Origin: REEB52 sp964626905
Lineage (GTDB): Bacteria > Chlamydiota > Chlamydiia > Chlamydiales > SM23-39
Length of the DNA: 64,000 nucleotides
Direction: 5' to 3'
Assembly: GCA_964626905.1 (NCBI GenBank)
Contig: CAZVHA010000001.1
Coordinates: 496,001-560,000 of the forward strand
Within the stretch, counting starts at the first letter, position 1. The number at the start of each line of letters is the position of its first letter. A model generated the notes under the pieces. The model saw nothing but the letters and a program-made list of their open reading frames with translations, was not told where the DNA came from and made no database searches. Position numbers and translations under genes: made by a program. Below are positions 15,706 to 24,472 of this stretch, piece by piece.

Positions 15706-17268
15706 ATGGAAGAATCGATCGCTGATGCCGTTGCAAAACGGCGCACATTTGCCATTATCAGCCATCCCGATGCGGGGAAGACGACACTGACCGAAAAGCT
15801 GCTCCTCTATTCTGGGCAGATTCAGACGGCTGGCATGGTGAAGGGGCGCAAAGGGCGGAAATCGGCCACCTCAGATTGGATGGCGATGGAGCAAGAGCGG
15901 GGAATTTCGATCACCTCATCTGCGATGCAATTTTCCTACAAAAATACGATCATCAACGTTCTCGACACTCCGGGCCACGAGGACTTTTCGGAAGACACTT
16001 ATCGCACGTTGACGGCAGCCGATTGCGCCATCATGGTGATCGACGCTTCAAAAGGGGTGGAAAAGCAGACCCGAAAACTATTTGAAGTGTGCCATTTGAG
16101 AAAAATCCCGGTCCTCACCTTCATCAACAAGATGGATATGCCTGCAAGGGAACCGCTGGATCTCATGAACGAGGTAGAAAATGTCTTGCACATCCATTCA
16201 TACGCCTACAATTGGCCGATTGGGATGGGAAAAGAGTTTCGCGGGGTGATCGATCGGAATGCAAAAGAGTGCATTTTCTTCGAAAAGACCTCTATTGGCG
16301 GCGCGCAGAAAGCCAAAATGATGCGCAAACCACTCTCTGAAGGAGGGGGGCAAGTTTTGGAGGAGTTGGAGCTCCTCGATTTGGCGGGCAACGCCTTTGA
16401 TCGGGACCGATTTTTGAAGGGGGAGGTGACACCCGTATTTTTCGCCTCAGCGCTCACCAATTTTGGGGTAGAGCCCTTTTTTGATGCGTTTATCGATTTG
16501 GCGCCGTCTCCTCATGCCCGGATTGCCGACCGGGCAGACGGGACAGAAATTTCGATCGATCCGATCCACACTCCCTTTAGTGGGTATGTGTTCAAATTGC
16601 AGGCGAATATGGACCGGCGCCATCGGGACAACATGGCGTTCATCCGGATCTGTTCGGGCAAATTTGAGCGGGACCTCGTGGTCAAACACCACCGCCTAAA
16701 TCGAGAGATCCGGCTTTCACGCCCGCATGGGATGGTCGCAGGAGAGCGGACGACACTCGACGTTGGCTATCCGGGGGATGTGATTGGGGTGATCAATCCA
16801 GGGCTTTTTGCCATTGGCGATACGATTTCGATGATGGGGGGATTTAATTTCAAGCCGTTGCCCCAATTTCAGCCTGAAATTTTTGCAAGACTCTATCCCA
16901 AAGACGTGGGCAAGAGGAAGGCGTTTGACAAAGGAGTGATGCAGCTCACCGATGAGGGGGCAATTCAGCTCCTCCGTTCCTATGAAAGAGAGGGGGATCT
17001 GATTTTTGCAGCCGTTGGAAAACTCCAATTTGAGGTGATGCAATACCGGCTCAAAGACGAATATGGAGTTGAGACAATTCTCACTCCCCTCCCCTTTCAA
17101 TGTAGCGCGTGGATTCTCGGGGAGATCTCGAAATTTGAAAGAACATCGAGTTGCACCCTTGCCAAAGATCGCAATGAACGGCCGATGGCGCTCTTCACAA
17201 CGCAGTGGGAAAAGCAATACTGTATGAAGCAAAATCCGAACTTCCAATTCATGGATGTTCTGGTGTAA
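15706..17268 (+). CDS. prfC: Peptide chain release factor 3
   Basis: 520 residues. Translational GTPase that recycles RF1/RF2 from the ribosome. GTP-binding motifs: SHPDAGKTTL (G1), RGISITSS (G2), DTPGHEDFS (G3), NKMD (G4). The C-terminal domains and length match E. coli RF3 (529). Starts at the base after the upstream stop. Confidence 0.96.
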   Translation: MEESIADAVAKRRTFAIISHPDAGKTTLTEKLLLYSGQIQTAGMVKGRKGRKSATSDWMAMEQERGISITSSAMQFSYKNTIINVLDTPGHEDFSEDTYRTLTAADCAIMVIDASKGVEKQTRKLFEVCHLRKIPVLTFINKMDMPAREPLDLMNEVENVLHIHSYAYNWPIGMGKEFRGVIDRNAKECIFFEKTSIGGAQKAKMMRKPLSEGGGQVLEELELLDLAGNAFDRDRFLKGEVTPVFFASALTNFGVEPFFDAFIDLAPSPHARIADRADGTEISIDPIHTPFSGYVFKLQANMDRRHRDNMAFIRICSGKFERDLVVKHHRLNREIRLSRPHGMVAGERTTLDVGYPGDVIGVINPGLFAIGDTISMMGGFNFKPLPQFQPEIFARLYPKDVGKRKAFDKGVMQLTDEGAIQLLRSYEREGDLIFAAVGKLQFEVMQYRLKDEYGVETILTPLPFQCSAWILGEISKFERTSSCTLAKDRNERPMALFTTQWEKQYCMKQNPNFQFMDVLV

Positions 17269-17318
17269 AAATCCCTTTTTTGATACCTTTTCCGCTCAAC
17301 GAAAATAAAGGGGGATTT

Positions 17319-17624
17319 ATGAGTTTTTTTCCAAGTTGGAATGCTGTTAGTGTTAGGGAACGTTGGGATCAACTGACCACAGAGTCCGCTGTCGCTGCTG
17401 TGATAGATAACGCTGTCAGAAAAGCCGCAGCCACTGCCCTGAAAACAAAAGATGCTGCTGCTGCGACGTTACACAAATTCACCGAAGGGTGTTCTGAGGC
17501 AGTCACTGTCTTCAGCCTAAGCCTATTTGCAGAGAGGGTTGTTGAGGAAGAGGGCCAAGGAAACGACGGAGTGCGGCCCGAAGGAGAAACCCCGGAAATG
17601 AAAGAACTAAAAAAGGAAGAGTAA
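17319..17624 (+). CDS. Small Ala-rich hypothetical protein
   Basis: 101 residues from the ATG at 17319, preceded by GGGGG; a longer in-frame start inside prfC is unlikely. Ala-rich amphipathic helix in the middle, and an acidic Glu/Lys tail. No family recognised. Its stop codon overlaps the target duplication of the neighbouring MITE, so the original 3' end may have been changed by the insertion. Confidence 0.5.
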   Translation: MSFFPSWNAVSVRERWDQLTTESAVAAVIDNAVRKAAATALKTKDAAAATLHKFTEGCSEAVTVFSLSLFAERVVEEEGQGNDGVRPEGETPEMKELKKEE

Positions 17625-17626
17625 AC

Positions 17627-17817
17627 GGCATTGTTGCATAAATCACCGAAACCCCAACAAACTTAAGTAAATATTTTACCACCGAGCTCACCGAGAGCTC
17701 CGAGGCGCGAGAGACGCGCATTCTTCCCTTTTTCTCGGCGCGCTCGGTGTGCTCGGTGGTTATTAATTTTCTTACTGTCAATGACCTATATATATGCAGG
17801 AATTATGCAACAAAGCC
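17627..17817. mobile_element. MITE with IS5-family (IS903-group)-like ends
   Basis: 191 bp. The ends are inverted repeats: GGCATTGTTGCATAAAT on the left and, reading inward from the right, GGCTTTGTTGCATAATT. These resemble IS903/IS5-group ends. The element is flanked by 9-bp direct repeats AGAGTAAAC and AGAGTAGAC (one mismatch), the duplication length known for that group. No transposase frame. The interior carries inverted ACCACCGAG / CTCGGTGGT repeats. Confidence 0.85.
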
Positions 17818-17831
17818 AGAGTAGACTGTTC

Positions 17832-19100
17832 TCAAGTCAGTGCGGGATTCTTTGCTTCTAGGGCGGCGATTTTTCCCCACTCATGGACAAAGGCCTTCAA
17901 GTCCTCTTCTGTGTGAGAGGCTGAGATTTGCACCCGAATTTCGTCGCGCCCCTTGGGAACCACTGGGTAATTGATGTTGGTTGCTAAAATTCCCCCCTGG
18001 AAAAGTCCCCTTTTAAAAGTAGCCGTTTTCGTTGCGCTGCCTAAGAGGATGGGCTGAATGGGGTGTTCTGATAAAGCGGCGAATGTGCAGCCGATGTTTT
18101 CCATTTCACTTTTAAAAAAGGTTCGATTTGAGCGGAGATTTTTGAGCAATTTTTCCCCTTCAGCGGAATCGACGAGCTGAATGGAGGCAAGAGCTGCGCC
18201 TGCGGTTCCCGGCGAAATCGAATTGGAGTAGATGTAGGTCGCGGCCGACTCGCGCAGGTAATCGATGATCACCTGATCTGCTGTCACGTAGCCGCCATCT
18301 GCGCCAAAGGCTTTGCCGAGCGTTCCGACGAGAAGATCTGCTTTGGATTGAAAAACTTCCTCCACACCGCGCCCCTTTTTGCCAAAGGCGCCAATTCCGT
18401 GGGCGTCGTCGACGATGAGCCAAATCCCCTCTTCAAAATGCTCTTCGTGCGTTTGAATCACCTCATTCATTTTCTTGAGATCTTGCGCCTCTCCGAGCAT
18501 AGAAAAAATCCCGTCGGTCACGACGAGTGCTCTCGAAAAAGCGCCCCTTTGTTCTTTTAAAATGCGATTCAAATCATCGAGATCGAGGTGATTGAAGAGA
18601 AATTTTTGCTCTTTTGGCAACTGAGCGACCCGAATGCCGTCGATGATGCTCCTATGGTTGAGGGCATCGGAGACGACCATCGTGTTTCCCTTGACGCAAG
18701 AGTCAGCAGCCTGGCCTTTGATGAGACAAAAAAGGAGGGCCATATTTGCGGCAAAGGCGCTCGAAAAGACGATCGCATCGTCGCGCCCGTGAAATTGGGC
18801 GATCTTTTTTTCTAAATCTCGGTGGACTTTGAGGGTGCCAGAGATGAAGCGAACGGCGCCGGGGCCAGTTCCAAATTCTAAGGAGGCCTTATGCTCTGCC
18901 TGTTTTAAAACGGGGTGGAAGCGGAGTCCCAAATAGTCGTTTGAGTTGAAGATCCGATACGGCTTACCTCCAATAATGGCCTTTGGAGAGGGCTCTTGAG
19001 TAAAGCCGTCGATGATTGTTTCAAAGCGCTTTGCCGTTTTTGCATGGGCGATGCGCTCAAGTTCACGGTTCAGCGTGGCTATAAACTGTTTTTTCGACAT
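17832..19100 (-). CDS. kbl: 2-amino-3-ketobutyrate CoA ligase (glycine C-acetyltransferase)
   Basis: 422 residues, PLP-dependent alpha-oxoamine synthase. The PLP lysine is in VGTLGKAFGADGGYV and the preceding VDDAHGIGAFGKKGRG is typical. BioF and Kbl are close paralogues; the adjacent threonine dehydrogenase, overlapping by 38 bp, decides for Kbl. It splits 2-amino-3-ketobutyrate with CoA to glycine and acetyl-CoA. Somewhat longer than E. coli Kbl (398). Confidence 0.88.
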   Translation of the reverse strand: MSKKQFIATLNRELERIAHAKTAKRFETIIDGFTQEPSPKAIIGGKPYRIFNSNDYLGLRFHPVLKQAEHKASLEFGTGPGAVRFISGTLKVHRDLEKKIAQFHGRDDAIVFSSAFAANMALLFCLIKGQAADSCVKGNTMVVSDALNHRSIIDGIRVAQLPKEQKFLFNHLDLDDLNRILKEQRGAFSRALVVTDGIFSMLGEAQDLKKMNEVIQTHEEHFEEGIWLIVDDAHGIGAFGKKGRGVEEVFQSKADLLVGTLGKAFGADGGYVTADQVIIDYLRESAATYIYSNSISPGTAGAALASIQLVDSAEGEKLLKNLRSNRTFFKSEMENIGCTFAALSEHPIQPILLGSATKTATFKRGLFQGGILATNINYPVVPKGRDEIRVQISASHTEEDLKAFVHEWGKIAALEAKNPALT

Positions 19101-20037
19101 GGAGTTTCCTCATGATTTCTTCATACATGATGCGGGTCATCTCTTTGAGGCCATAGACGGGGGCCCAACCCCAATCTTTGCGGGCAATGGAGTCATCGAT
19201 GGTTCGGGGCCAAGAGTCGGCGATTTTTTGTCTAGAATCGGGCTCATATTCGCAAACGAAGTGAGGGGAGATCTTTTGGATTTCAGCCACGAGTTCTTCG
19301 GGGGCAAATTGGATGGCGGAAAAGTTATAACTGGTCCGGATTGAAATATTTTCTTTAGGGGCTTTCATGAGGGCAATCGTCCCTTGGATCGCATCATCCA
19401 TGTACATCATGGGCAGAAGGGTCCCTCGATCGATGTAAGAGAGGTAATACCCCTCTTGGATCGCTCCATAAAACATGTGAATGGCGTATTCGGTCGTCCC
19501 ATCTCCTGGGGGGGCCTTATAACCGAGAAGGCCCGGATAGCGCAAGCTCCGAACATCGACGCCAAACCTTTTAAAAAAGTATTGACAAAGGAGCTCTCCG
19601 CTCACTTTATTGACGCCATACATCGTCGTCGGCTCTAAAACGGTGTGTTGAGGGACATTTTCCTTCGGCGTTGAGGGGCCAAAGGCAGCAATGGAGCTGG
19701 GCCAGAAGACTTTGAACTGGTATTTGGCAGCGAGCTGTAAAACAGTGCGCAGGCCGTTGACATTGACGTCCCAGGCGAGTTCTGGGTCTTTTTCCCCCCG
19801 AGCCGAGAGGAGGCCAGCCAAATGATACACTTCGGTGATTTGGTGCTTCTCGATGAGCTTTGCAAGGGCCGCCCCATCGCGGACGTCGCCAAACTCCCAG
19901 GGTGCACTATATTGAGGCTTCACTCCCTGTCTATCGAAGGGGATGACAGAGCCAATCCCAATTTCTTTCTGGAGTGAGGAGACGAGGTCGGCTCCAACAA
20001 GGCCTGAACCCCCGGTAACTAAAATCTTCCTTTTCAT
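19063..20037 (-). CDS. tdh: L-threonine 3-dehydrogenase, SDR/epimerase type
   Basis: 324 residues from the ATG at 20037 (MKRKILVTGG); the frame reaches 20097 but the extra 20 residues are not family-like. NAD-binding GGSGLVGADLV, catalytic YGVNKVSGELL (YxxxK), and a C-terminal YEPDSRQKIADSWPRTIDDSIARKDWGW, diagnostic of SDR-type Tdh. Oxidises threonine to 2-amino-3-ketobutyrate, the Kbl substrate, so the pair degrades Thr to Gly plus acetyl-CoA. Confidence 0.92.
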   Translation of the reverse strand: MKRKILVTGGSGLVGADLVSSLQKEIGIGSVIPFDRQGVKPQYSAPWEFGDVRDGAALAKLIEKHQITEVYHLAGLLSARGEKDPELAWDVNVNGLRTVLQLAAKYQFKVFWPSSIAAFGPSTPKENVPQHTVLEPTTMYGVNKVSGELLCQYFFKRFGVDVRSLRYPGLLGYKAPPGDGTTEYAIHMFYGAIQEGYYLSYIDRGTLLPMMYMDDAIQGTIALMKAPKENISIRTSYNFSAIQFAPEELVAEIQKISPHFVCEYEPDSRQKIADSWPRTIDDSIARKDWGWAPVYGLKEMTRIMYEEIMRKLHVEKTVYSHAEP

Positions 20038-20125
20038 GGTCCATTTTTCGTTTGAATTCCCAAAAGATACCCCATCGGCCAAAAAAGGACAAGTCATTCG
20101 TTAACCATCAGCAATTTTCATCTCC

Positions 20126-20171
20126 TTCAAAAAAGGATTGTCTTTTTCAGTGGTATTCAGTAGACTCCTCC
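20126..20171 (+). repeat. Duplicated promoter cassette, copy 1 (before HAD gene)
   Basis: 46 bp repeated with one single-base indel at 20812-20858. It contains TTGTCT (20138-20143), a 17-bp spacer and TAGACT (20161-20166), a plausible sigma-66 promoter, 39 bp before the HAD gene start. Sequence outside the cassette is unrelated in the two copies. Confidence 0.8.
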
Positions 20172-20205
20172 ATGGTAAAAACTCCGTAGACCGCTTCGAG
20201 GCAAA

Positions 20206-20811
20206 ATGACGATCATTTCTGATAAGCCCGTTTGGGCTATTTTCCTGGATATTGACGGGGTTCTTAATGAAGGCATTCCGTCTTTAGACAAATTTTTGGC
20301 CAAAAAGAAAGAACTCTATCCTGGCGTCTCTGATATTACTCCCATGCAGATGAAAAGAGTAGAAGCCCAATTTTTAAATAAACAGGCAGTTGAACATTTG
20401 CATGCCCTCATAGAAAGGGTCTCAGAGGTGGCAAAAGTAGTGATTGTCCTCTCTTCTATATGGAGATTCCATGGGGAAATTGAAGCGATTAAAGATACGA
20501 TGTTTGTCGATTGGAAATTTGCTGAATATTTAATCGACAAAACACCTACATATATGAATAACGCCATGGAGAAGATTGTTCTCTCTGAATGGCGGTGGAA
20601 GGAAATTCGTTTATGGCTTAATGAATGTTCAAAAAAACATAACATCCAAAGCTACGTGATTTTGGATGATGATCACGAGTTCCCAGAGGAGAGATTTGTA
20701 AGAATCAACTGCTATAAACTTTTATCAGAACAAGATGTCGAAGAGGCATTGAAAAAAATCTCAAAGCCTTTGTCCGTAGAATCTCCAGAAAAAAAGATTT
20801 CTACCGAATAG
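20206..20811 (+). CDS. HAD-superfamily protein, RNA-repair (Swiss-army-knife) type
   Basis: 201 residues. HAD motif I is FLDIDGVLN (about 13-21), motif II is VIVLSSIWR (about 83-91), and motif III/IV is YVILDDDHEF followed by RFVRINCYK. The DGVLN plus LSSxWR plus ILDDD pattern is that of the HAD domain of Swiss-army-knife RNA-repair proteins rather than metabolic HAD phosphatases. A phosphatase acting on nucleic-acid ends or small molecules is possible. The gene is AT-rich compared with its neighbours, which suggests transfer. It shares its promoter cassette with the next gene. Confidence 0.72.
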   Translation: MTIISDKPVWAIFLDIDGVLNEGIPSLDKFLAKKKELYPGVSDITPMQMKRVEAQFLNKQAVEHLHALIERVSEVAKVVIVLSSIWRFHGEIEAIKDTMFVDWKFAEYLIDKTPTYMNNAMEKIVLSEWRWKEIRLWLNECSKKHNIQSYVILDDDHEFPEERFVRINCYKLLSEQDVEEALKKISKPLSVESPEKKISTE

Positions 20812-20858
20812 TTCAAAAAAGGAATTGTCTTTTTCAGTGGTATTCAGTAGACTCCTCC
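20812..20858 (+). repeat. Duplicated promoter cassette, copy 2 (before unknown gene)
   Basis: 47 bp, same as 20126-20171 apart from one inserted A. TTGTCT (20825-20830), 17-bp spacer, TAGACT (20848-20853), 30 bp before the ATG at 20884. Confidence 0.8.
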
Positions 20859-20883
20859 CCACTTCAACTAAAAGGAGTTTTAT

Positions 20884-21777
20884 ATGTCAATCAATGAATC
20901 TGTTCCTATTTCATTTGGCTGGACTGGACCTACCTCCGCGTATCAAGGACAATTAAATATTAGAGTAGTTGACCTGGCCTTCAAAGATGAAAAGACAAAC
21001 CTTTTTGTAAAAATACCAGAAAATTTACCTCCACTCGAAATATCTTCACTAAACTTTACTGAAAGACCTGTCCTAAAAGGGAGAGCTGTCACTCTACTGG
21101 GAAGAGAGGCTTTAAAAGAGACGTTGGATTTGACAATCGAACAAATTAGAAATCTCACACTCAAGGCTGGCTTATTTGAAGATAACACGAAGATGGGCAT
21201 TGTTATCCGATCTGATAGAGAAATTCCATTGACGCTTCCTAAAAAGTTTGAAACGGGAAAAACGTATCGCCTTCTAGTCACTTCGGATGAGTTGTCCTTG
21301 CAAGCTCAACTCATAACTGATCGCGTTCCCAATCAAATCCTTCAAACGACTGAGGAGAAAAAATTGGAAGAAAAGCCATTGACTCAAAATCAGAAAGAAA
21401 TCGTTGATATCATGGTGCCACTCTTCATTGAAATGATTTCTATAGGGCTAGGGGAATTTCCTAAAATGACAAATGTGGATTGTTCCAAGATTGTAGTCGA
21501 GAAGGTGGGAGTCGAAGTTCAAAAATTGGATGAGGAAGAATTTAAAGTTTTAATGAAAATGCTTAGAGTAGCAAAAATCCTCCACTTTTCTCAACCAGAA
21601 GCGCGGGAGATAGAAACGATCTTGTTGGCAGGGATACGGGCAATTCGATTAAAAGGATGCGAGAATATACTACGTCTTACTTTTCAAACTCTGTTTAATG
21701 GGAATATCCCAGATGAGATCGAAAAAAATATCATCTCTCTTTTAGAAACATTTAAAGACCTCTCTGGCATGTTGTGA
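20884..21777 (+). CDS. Hypothetical protein behind duplicated promoter
   Basis: 297 residues; SD AAAGGAG seven bases before the ATG. N-terminal half beta-rich (Ser/Thr/Leu), C-terminal half helical (about 165-297), with a Gln/Glu linker between. No signal peptide, membrane segment or recognised motif. AT-rich like the upstream HAD gene. The 3' end overlaps the convergent aroC by 36 bp. Function unknown. Confidence 0.6.
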   Translation: MSINESVPISFGWTGPTSAYQGQLNIRVVDLAFKDEKTNLFVKIPENLPPLEISSLNFTERPVLKGRAVTLLGREALKETLDLTIEQIRNLTLKAGLFEDNTKMGIVIRSDREIPLTLPKKFETGKTYRLLVTSDELSLQAQLITDRVPNQILQTTEEKKLEEKPLTQNQKEIVDIMVPLFIEMISIGLGEFPKMTNVDCSKIVVEKVGVEVQKLDEEEFKVLMKMLRVAKILHFSQPEAREIETILLAGIRAIRLKGCENILRLTFQTLFNGNIPDEIEKNIISLLETFKDLSGML

Positions 21778-22869
21778 GCAATTCGAACCTCTGCCCATTA
21801 GGAGTGCGTCTACAAGAACAAGCGCTGTCATCGCCTCGACAATGGGAACTGCCCGAATGGCGACGCAAGGGTCATGCCTTCCCGTTTCTGGTAGTTGAAA
21901 AGTGGCTTTTTCTCTCTTGAGGCTGACCGTTGCTTGAGGTTTTTTAATGCTCGAAGTGGGTTTAAAAGCGACTTTGAAGAAGATGGGAGAACCGGTAGAA
22001 ATTCCACCTAAGGTGCCTCCTGCAAAGTTTGTGGCGGTATGGACGTGCCCTTGCTCGTCAACGTCGAATGCATCGTTATGTTCGGATCCTTTCATTCGCG
22101 CTGCTTGGAACCCGGAGCCAATTTCAAACCCTTTTGTCGCAGGGATTGAGAGCATGGCGAAGGCCAACATAGCCTCTAACTTACAGTAAACAGGATCTCC
22201 AAGTCCACTTGGCACATGAGCCACGCAAGCAAGAATGCCACCTAATGAATCTTTTTCTTCTTTGATTTGACTTATTCTTTCCATGATTTTCTGTGCGGCC
22301 ATTTCATCAGGGCAGAAAATCGGGCTTGCATAGGTTTTCTCACGAATCTTTTGCAGATCCGATAGATCGGGCTCTCGAATTGGAATGCCTCCAATTTCTG
22401 AGACAAAGGCAGTGCATTCAATATTGAAACGTGCAAGGAGCTTTTTGGCAACAGCGCCAGCCGCGACACGAGCTGCGGTTTCCCGAGCCGACGATCTCCC
22501 TCCGCCTCGATAATCGAAGATCCCATATTTTTCTAGGTAGGTGAAGTTGGCGTGGCCTGGGCGATAGAGATCCTTAATGGCCTCATATTGGGTGCTGTCA
22601 GCATCTTTATTCCGAATGAGAATTGCAATAGGCGCCCCTGTAGTTTTTCCCTCAAAAACCCCCGAAAAGATCTCGCATGTATCCCCTTCCATTCTGGGAG
22701 AAGTGTAAATGTTTTTACCGGGCAGGCGCCGCGCCAGTTGTTCATGAATATCTTGCTCAGTCAAGGGTAGCCCTGCAGGACATCCATCGATCACCACCCC
22801 GATTCCGGGGCCGTGTGATTCGCCAAAGGTCGTTATCCGAAAGAGTTGCCCAAAAAAATTTGAGGCCAT
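21742..22869 (-). CDS. aroC: Chorismate synthase
   Basis: 375 residues. Converts EPSP to chorismate with reduced FMN, the last shikimate step. Typical N-terminus FGQLFRITTFGESHGPGIGVVIDGCPAG, and DYRGGGRSSARETAARVAAGAVAKKLL. Divergent from aroDE with 33 bp between start codons. In Chlamydia the aro genes form one cluster; here only these two are present. Confidence 0.97.
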   Translation of the reverse strand: MASNFFGQLFRITTFGESHGPGIGVVIDGCPAGLPLTEQDIHEQLARRLPGKNIYTSPRMEGDTCEIFSGVFEGKTTGAPIAILIRNKDADSTQYEAIKDLYRPGHANFTYLEKYGIFDYRGGGRSSARETAARVAAGAVAKKLLARFNIECTAFVSEIGGIPIREPDLSDLQKIREKTYASPIFCPDEMAAQKIMERISQIKEEKDSLGGILACVAHVPSGLGDPVYCKLEAMLAFAMLSIPATKGFEIGSGFQAARMKGSEHNDAFDVDEQGHVHTATNFAGGTLGGISTGSPIFFKVAFKPTSSIKKPQATVSLKREKATFQLPETGRHDPCVAIRAVPIVEAMTALVLVDALLMGRGSNCSQHAREVFKCF

Positions 22870-22902
22870 TTAAAAATCCTTTTCTTTATTATTTTTCCAA
22901 AT

Positions 22903-24285
22903 ATGCTATTTGTCTCGATTCCCAGTTTTGGATTATTAGAGAGGGTTCCAAAAGGAGTTGATGGGATCGAGCTTCGATTGGATCTTTTTTCTTCGATCGA
23001 TTTTCCCTCTCTTCAAGACTTTTTGCGAAACTCGCCCTATCCAGTACTGCTCACACTGCGCAAAAAATCGCAAGGGGGCAATTTTCAGGCAAGTGAGGGG
23101 GCCCGAGAGGCGCTGATGGAGAGGCTGCTCGACTTAGGTCCCTCTTTTTTTGATTTAGAATACGACATGCGGCCTGAATTTATCCAGAGTGCATTGAAAA
23201 AATATCCGAAAACAAAATTTATTCTTTCCTATCACAATTTTGAAAAAATTCCATCCGATTTGGATGCCGTTCTTCGCGCCATGAGTCAATACCTTGTTTT
23301 TAGCTACAAAATTGCAGTGAAAGTCCACTCGGCAAATGAGGCCTTGCAAATGCTCCTTTTTTCTAAAAAACATCCTGGAGTGAGCGCGATTTGCATGGGG
23401 GAAGAAGGGGCATTTGCCCGGATATTGGGCAAGTTAATGGGCAACCGGATCGATTATGCATGCATCGATTCTCAAAGGAGGAGCGCGCCCGGACAGATCA
23501 GCGCCGATGATTTAGTGAAAATTTACAACTACCCTTCTTTAAATGAAAAAACTCTCATTTACGGTCTGATTGGAGATCCCGTTGAAAAAAGTATCGGACA
23601 CATCTATCACAATGGAGTTTTTCGAAAAAGGGGGATCGATGCCGTCTACGTCAAAATGAGGGTGAGACTAGAAGAGCTCGCTGAATTTCTACCTCTTGCA
23701 AAAGAGGTTGGGATTCGGGGCTTGAGCATCACGATGCCGCTCAAAGAGGCAATTGTCCCCTTTGTGAGTGAGATTGAACCTGCGGCCCAAAAAATTGGCT
23801 CCCTCAATACCCTCATCTTGGGAGAGGAGCAGATCGTGGGAACGAATACCGATGGCATTGGGGCGTTAGATGCCATTGAACAAAAGATCTCTATTCAGGG
23901 GAAAAGAGTGGTGCTCCTTGGCGCAGGGGGCGCTGCTCGCGCAATTGCCTACGAGGCAAGGAAACGCGGCGCTGATGTTTTGGTTTTGAATAGGACGATT
24001 CAAAGGGCCGAAGAATTGGCGAGGGCAATCGGATGCCAATCGGGGGGGCTCGATGAACTGCCAAACCACTATGACGTGTTAATCAACTGCTCATCGATTC
24101 CCATGCCCATCAAGCCGGAAGAGATGGTGCCAAAAACGGTTGTGATGGATATCATTTATGCTCCGCGCAAGACCCCATTTTTGAAGGCAGCCCTACTTAA
24201 AAAGTGCCGCATCGTATATGGCGAAAAGATGTTTCTGAATCAAGCAGCCAAGCAAACCCATTTTTGGACATCTCGGAACAACTAA
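22903..24285 (+). CDS. aroDE: Bifunctional 3-dehydroquinate dehydratase / shikimate dehydrogenase
   Basis: 460 residues. The N-terminal 205 or so form a type I DHQ dehydratase (GIELRLDLFSSIDF, YHNFEKIP, and KIAVKVHS with the Schiff-base lysine). From about residue 210 (LIYGLIGDPVEKSIGHIYHN) a shikimate dehydrogenase follows, with the NADP motif LLGAGGAARAIAYEARKRGADVLVLNRT. The AroD-AroE fusion is a chlamydial (and plant) arrangement. Its TAA stop codon is also the target duplication of the adjoining MITE. Confidence 0.95.
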   Translation: MLFVSIPSFGLLERVPKGVDGIELRLDLFSSIDFPSLQDFLRNSPYPVLLTLRKKSQGGNFQASEGAREALMERLLDLGPSFFDLEYDMRPEFIQSALKKYPKTKFILSYHNFEKIPSDLDAVLRAMSQYLVFSYKIAVKVHSANEALQMLLFSKKHPGVSAICMGEEGAFARILGKLMGNRIDYACIDSQRRSAPGQISADDLVKIYNYPSLNEKTLIYGLIGDPVEKSIGHIYHNGVFRKRGIDAVYVKMRVRLEELAEFLPLAKEVGIRGLSITMPLKEAIVPFVSEIEPAAQKIGSLNTLILGEEQIVGTNTDGIGALDAIEQKISIQGKRVVLLGAGGAARAIAYEARKRGADVLVLNRTIQRAEELARAIGCQSGGLDELPNHYDVLINCSSIPMPIKPEEMVPKTVVMDIIYAPRKTPFLKAALLKKCRIVYGEKMFLNQAAKQTHFWTSRNN

Positions 24286-24450
24286 GGGATCGTAAGGAAA
24301 TAAATGTTACACTTATCGAGGAGAAAAACCGTTCAGATCTTGAGGATTTTCCCGCAGCAGGTATCGCTTCGAATACCTGCAAGGGGAAATCGTCTAGAGA
24401 TGAATGGAATTTTCCCTCGATAAGTGTAACAGTTATTTCCTTACGATCCC
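24286..24450. mobile_element. Palindromic MITE, family A copy 1
   Basis: 165 bp. Arms of about 36 bp match with one mismatch, beginning GGGATCGTAAGGAAA; a nested stem (GCAGGTAT/ATACCTGC) occupies the centre. Direct repeats TAA flank it (24283-24285, 24451-24453), the left one being the aroDE stop codon. The terminal 15-18 bases closely resemble those of the element at 52208-52373. No coding capacity. It could act as a two-way terminator for the convergent aroDE and SDR genes. Confidence 0.85.
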
Positions 24451-24472
24451 TAAATTCACAATCTATGATCTC

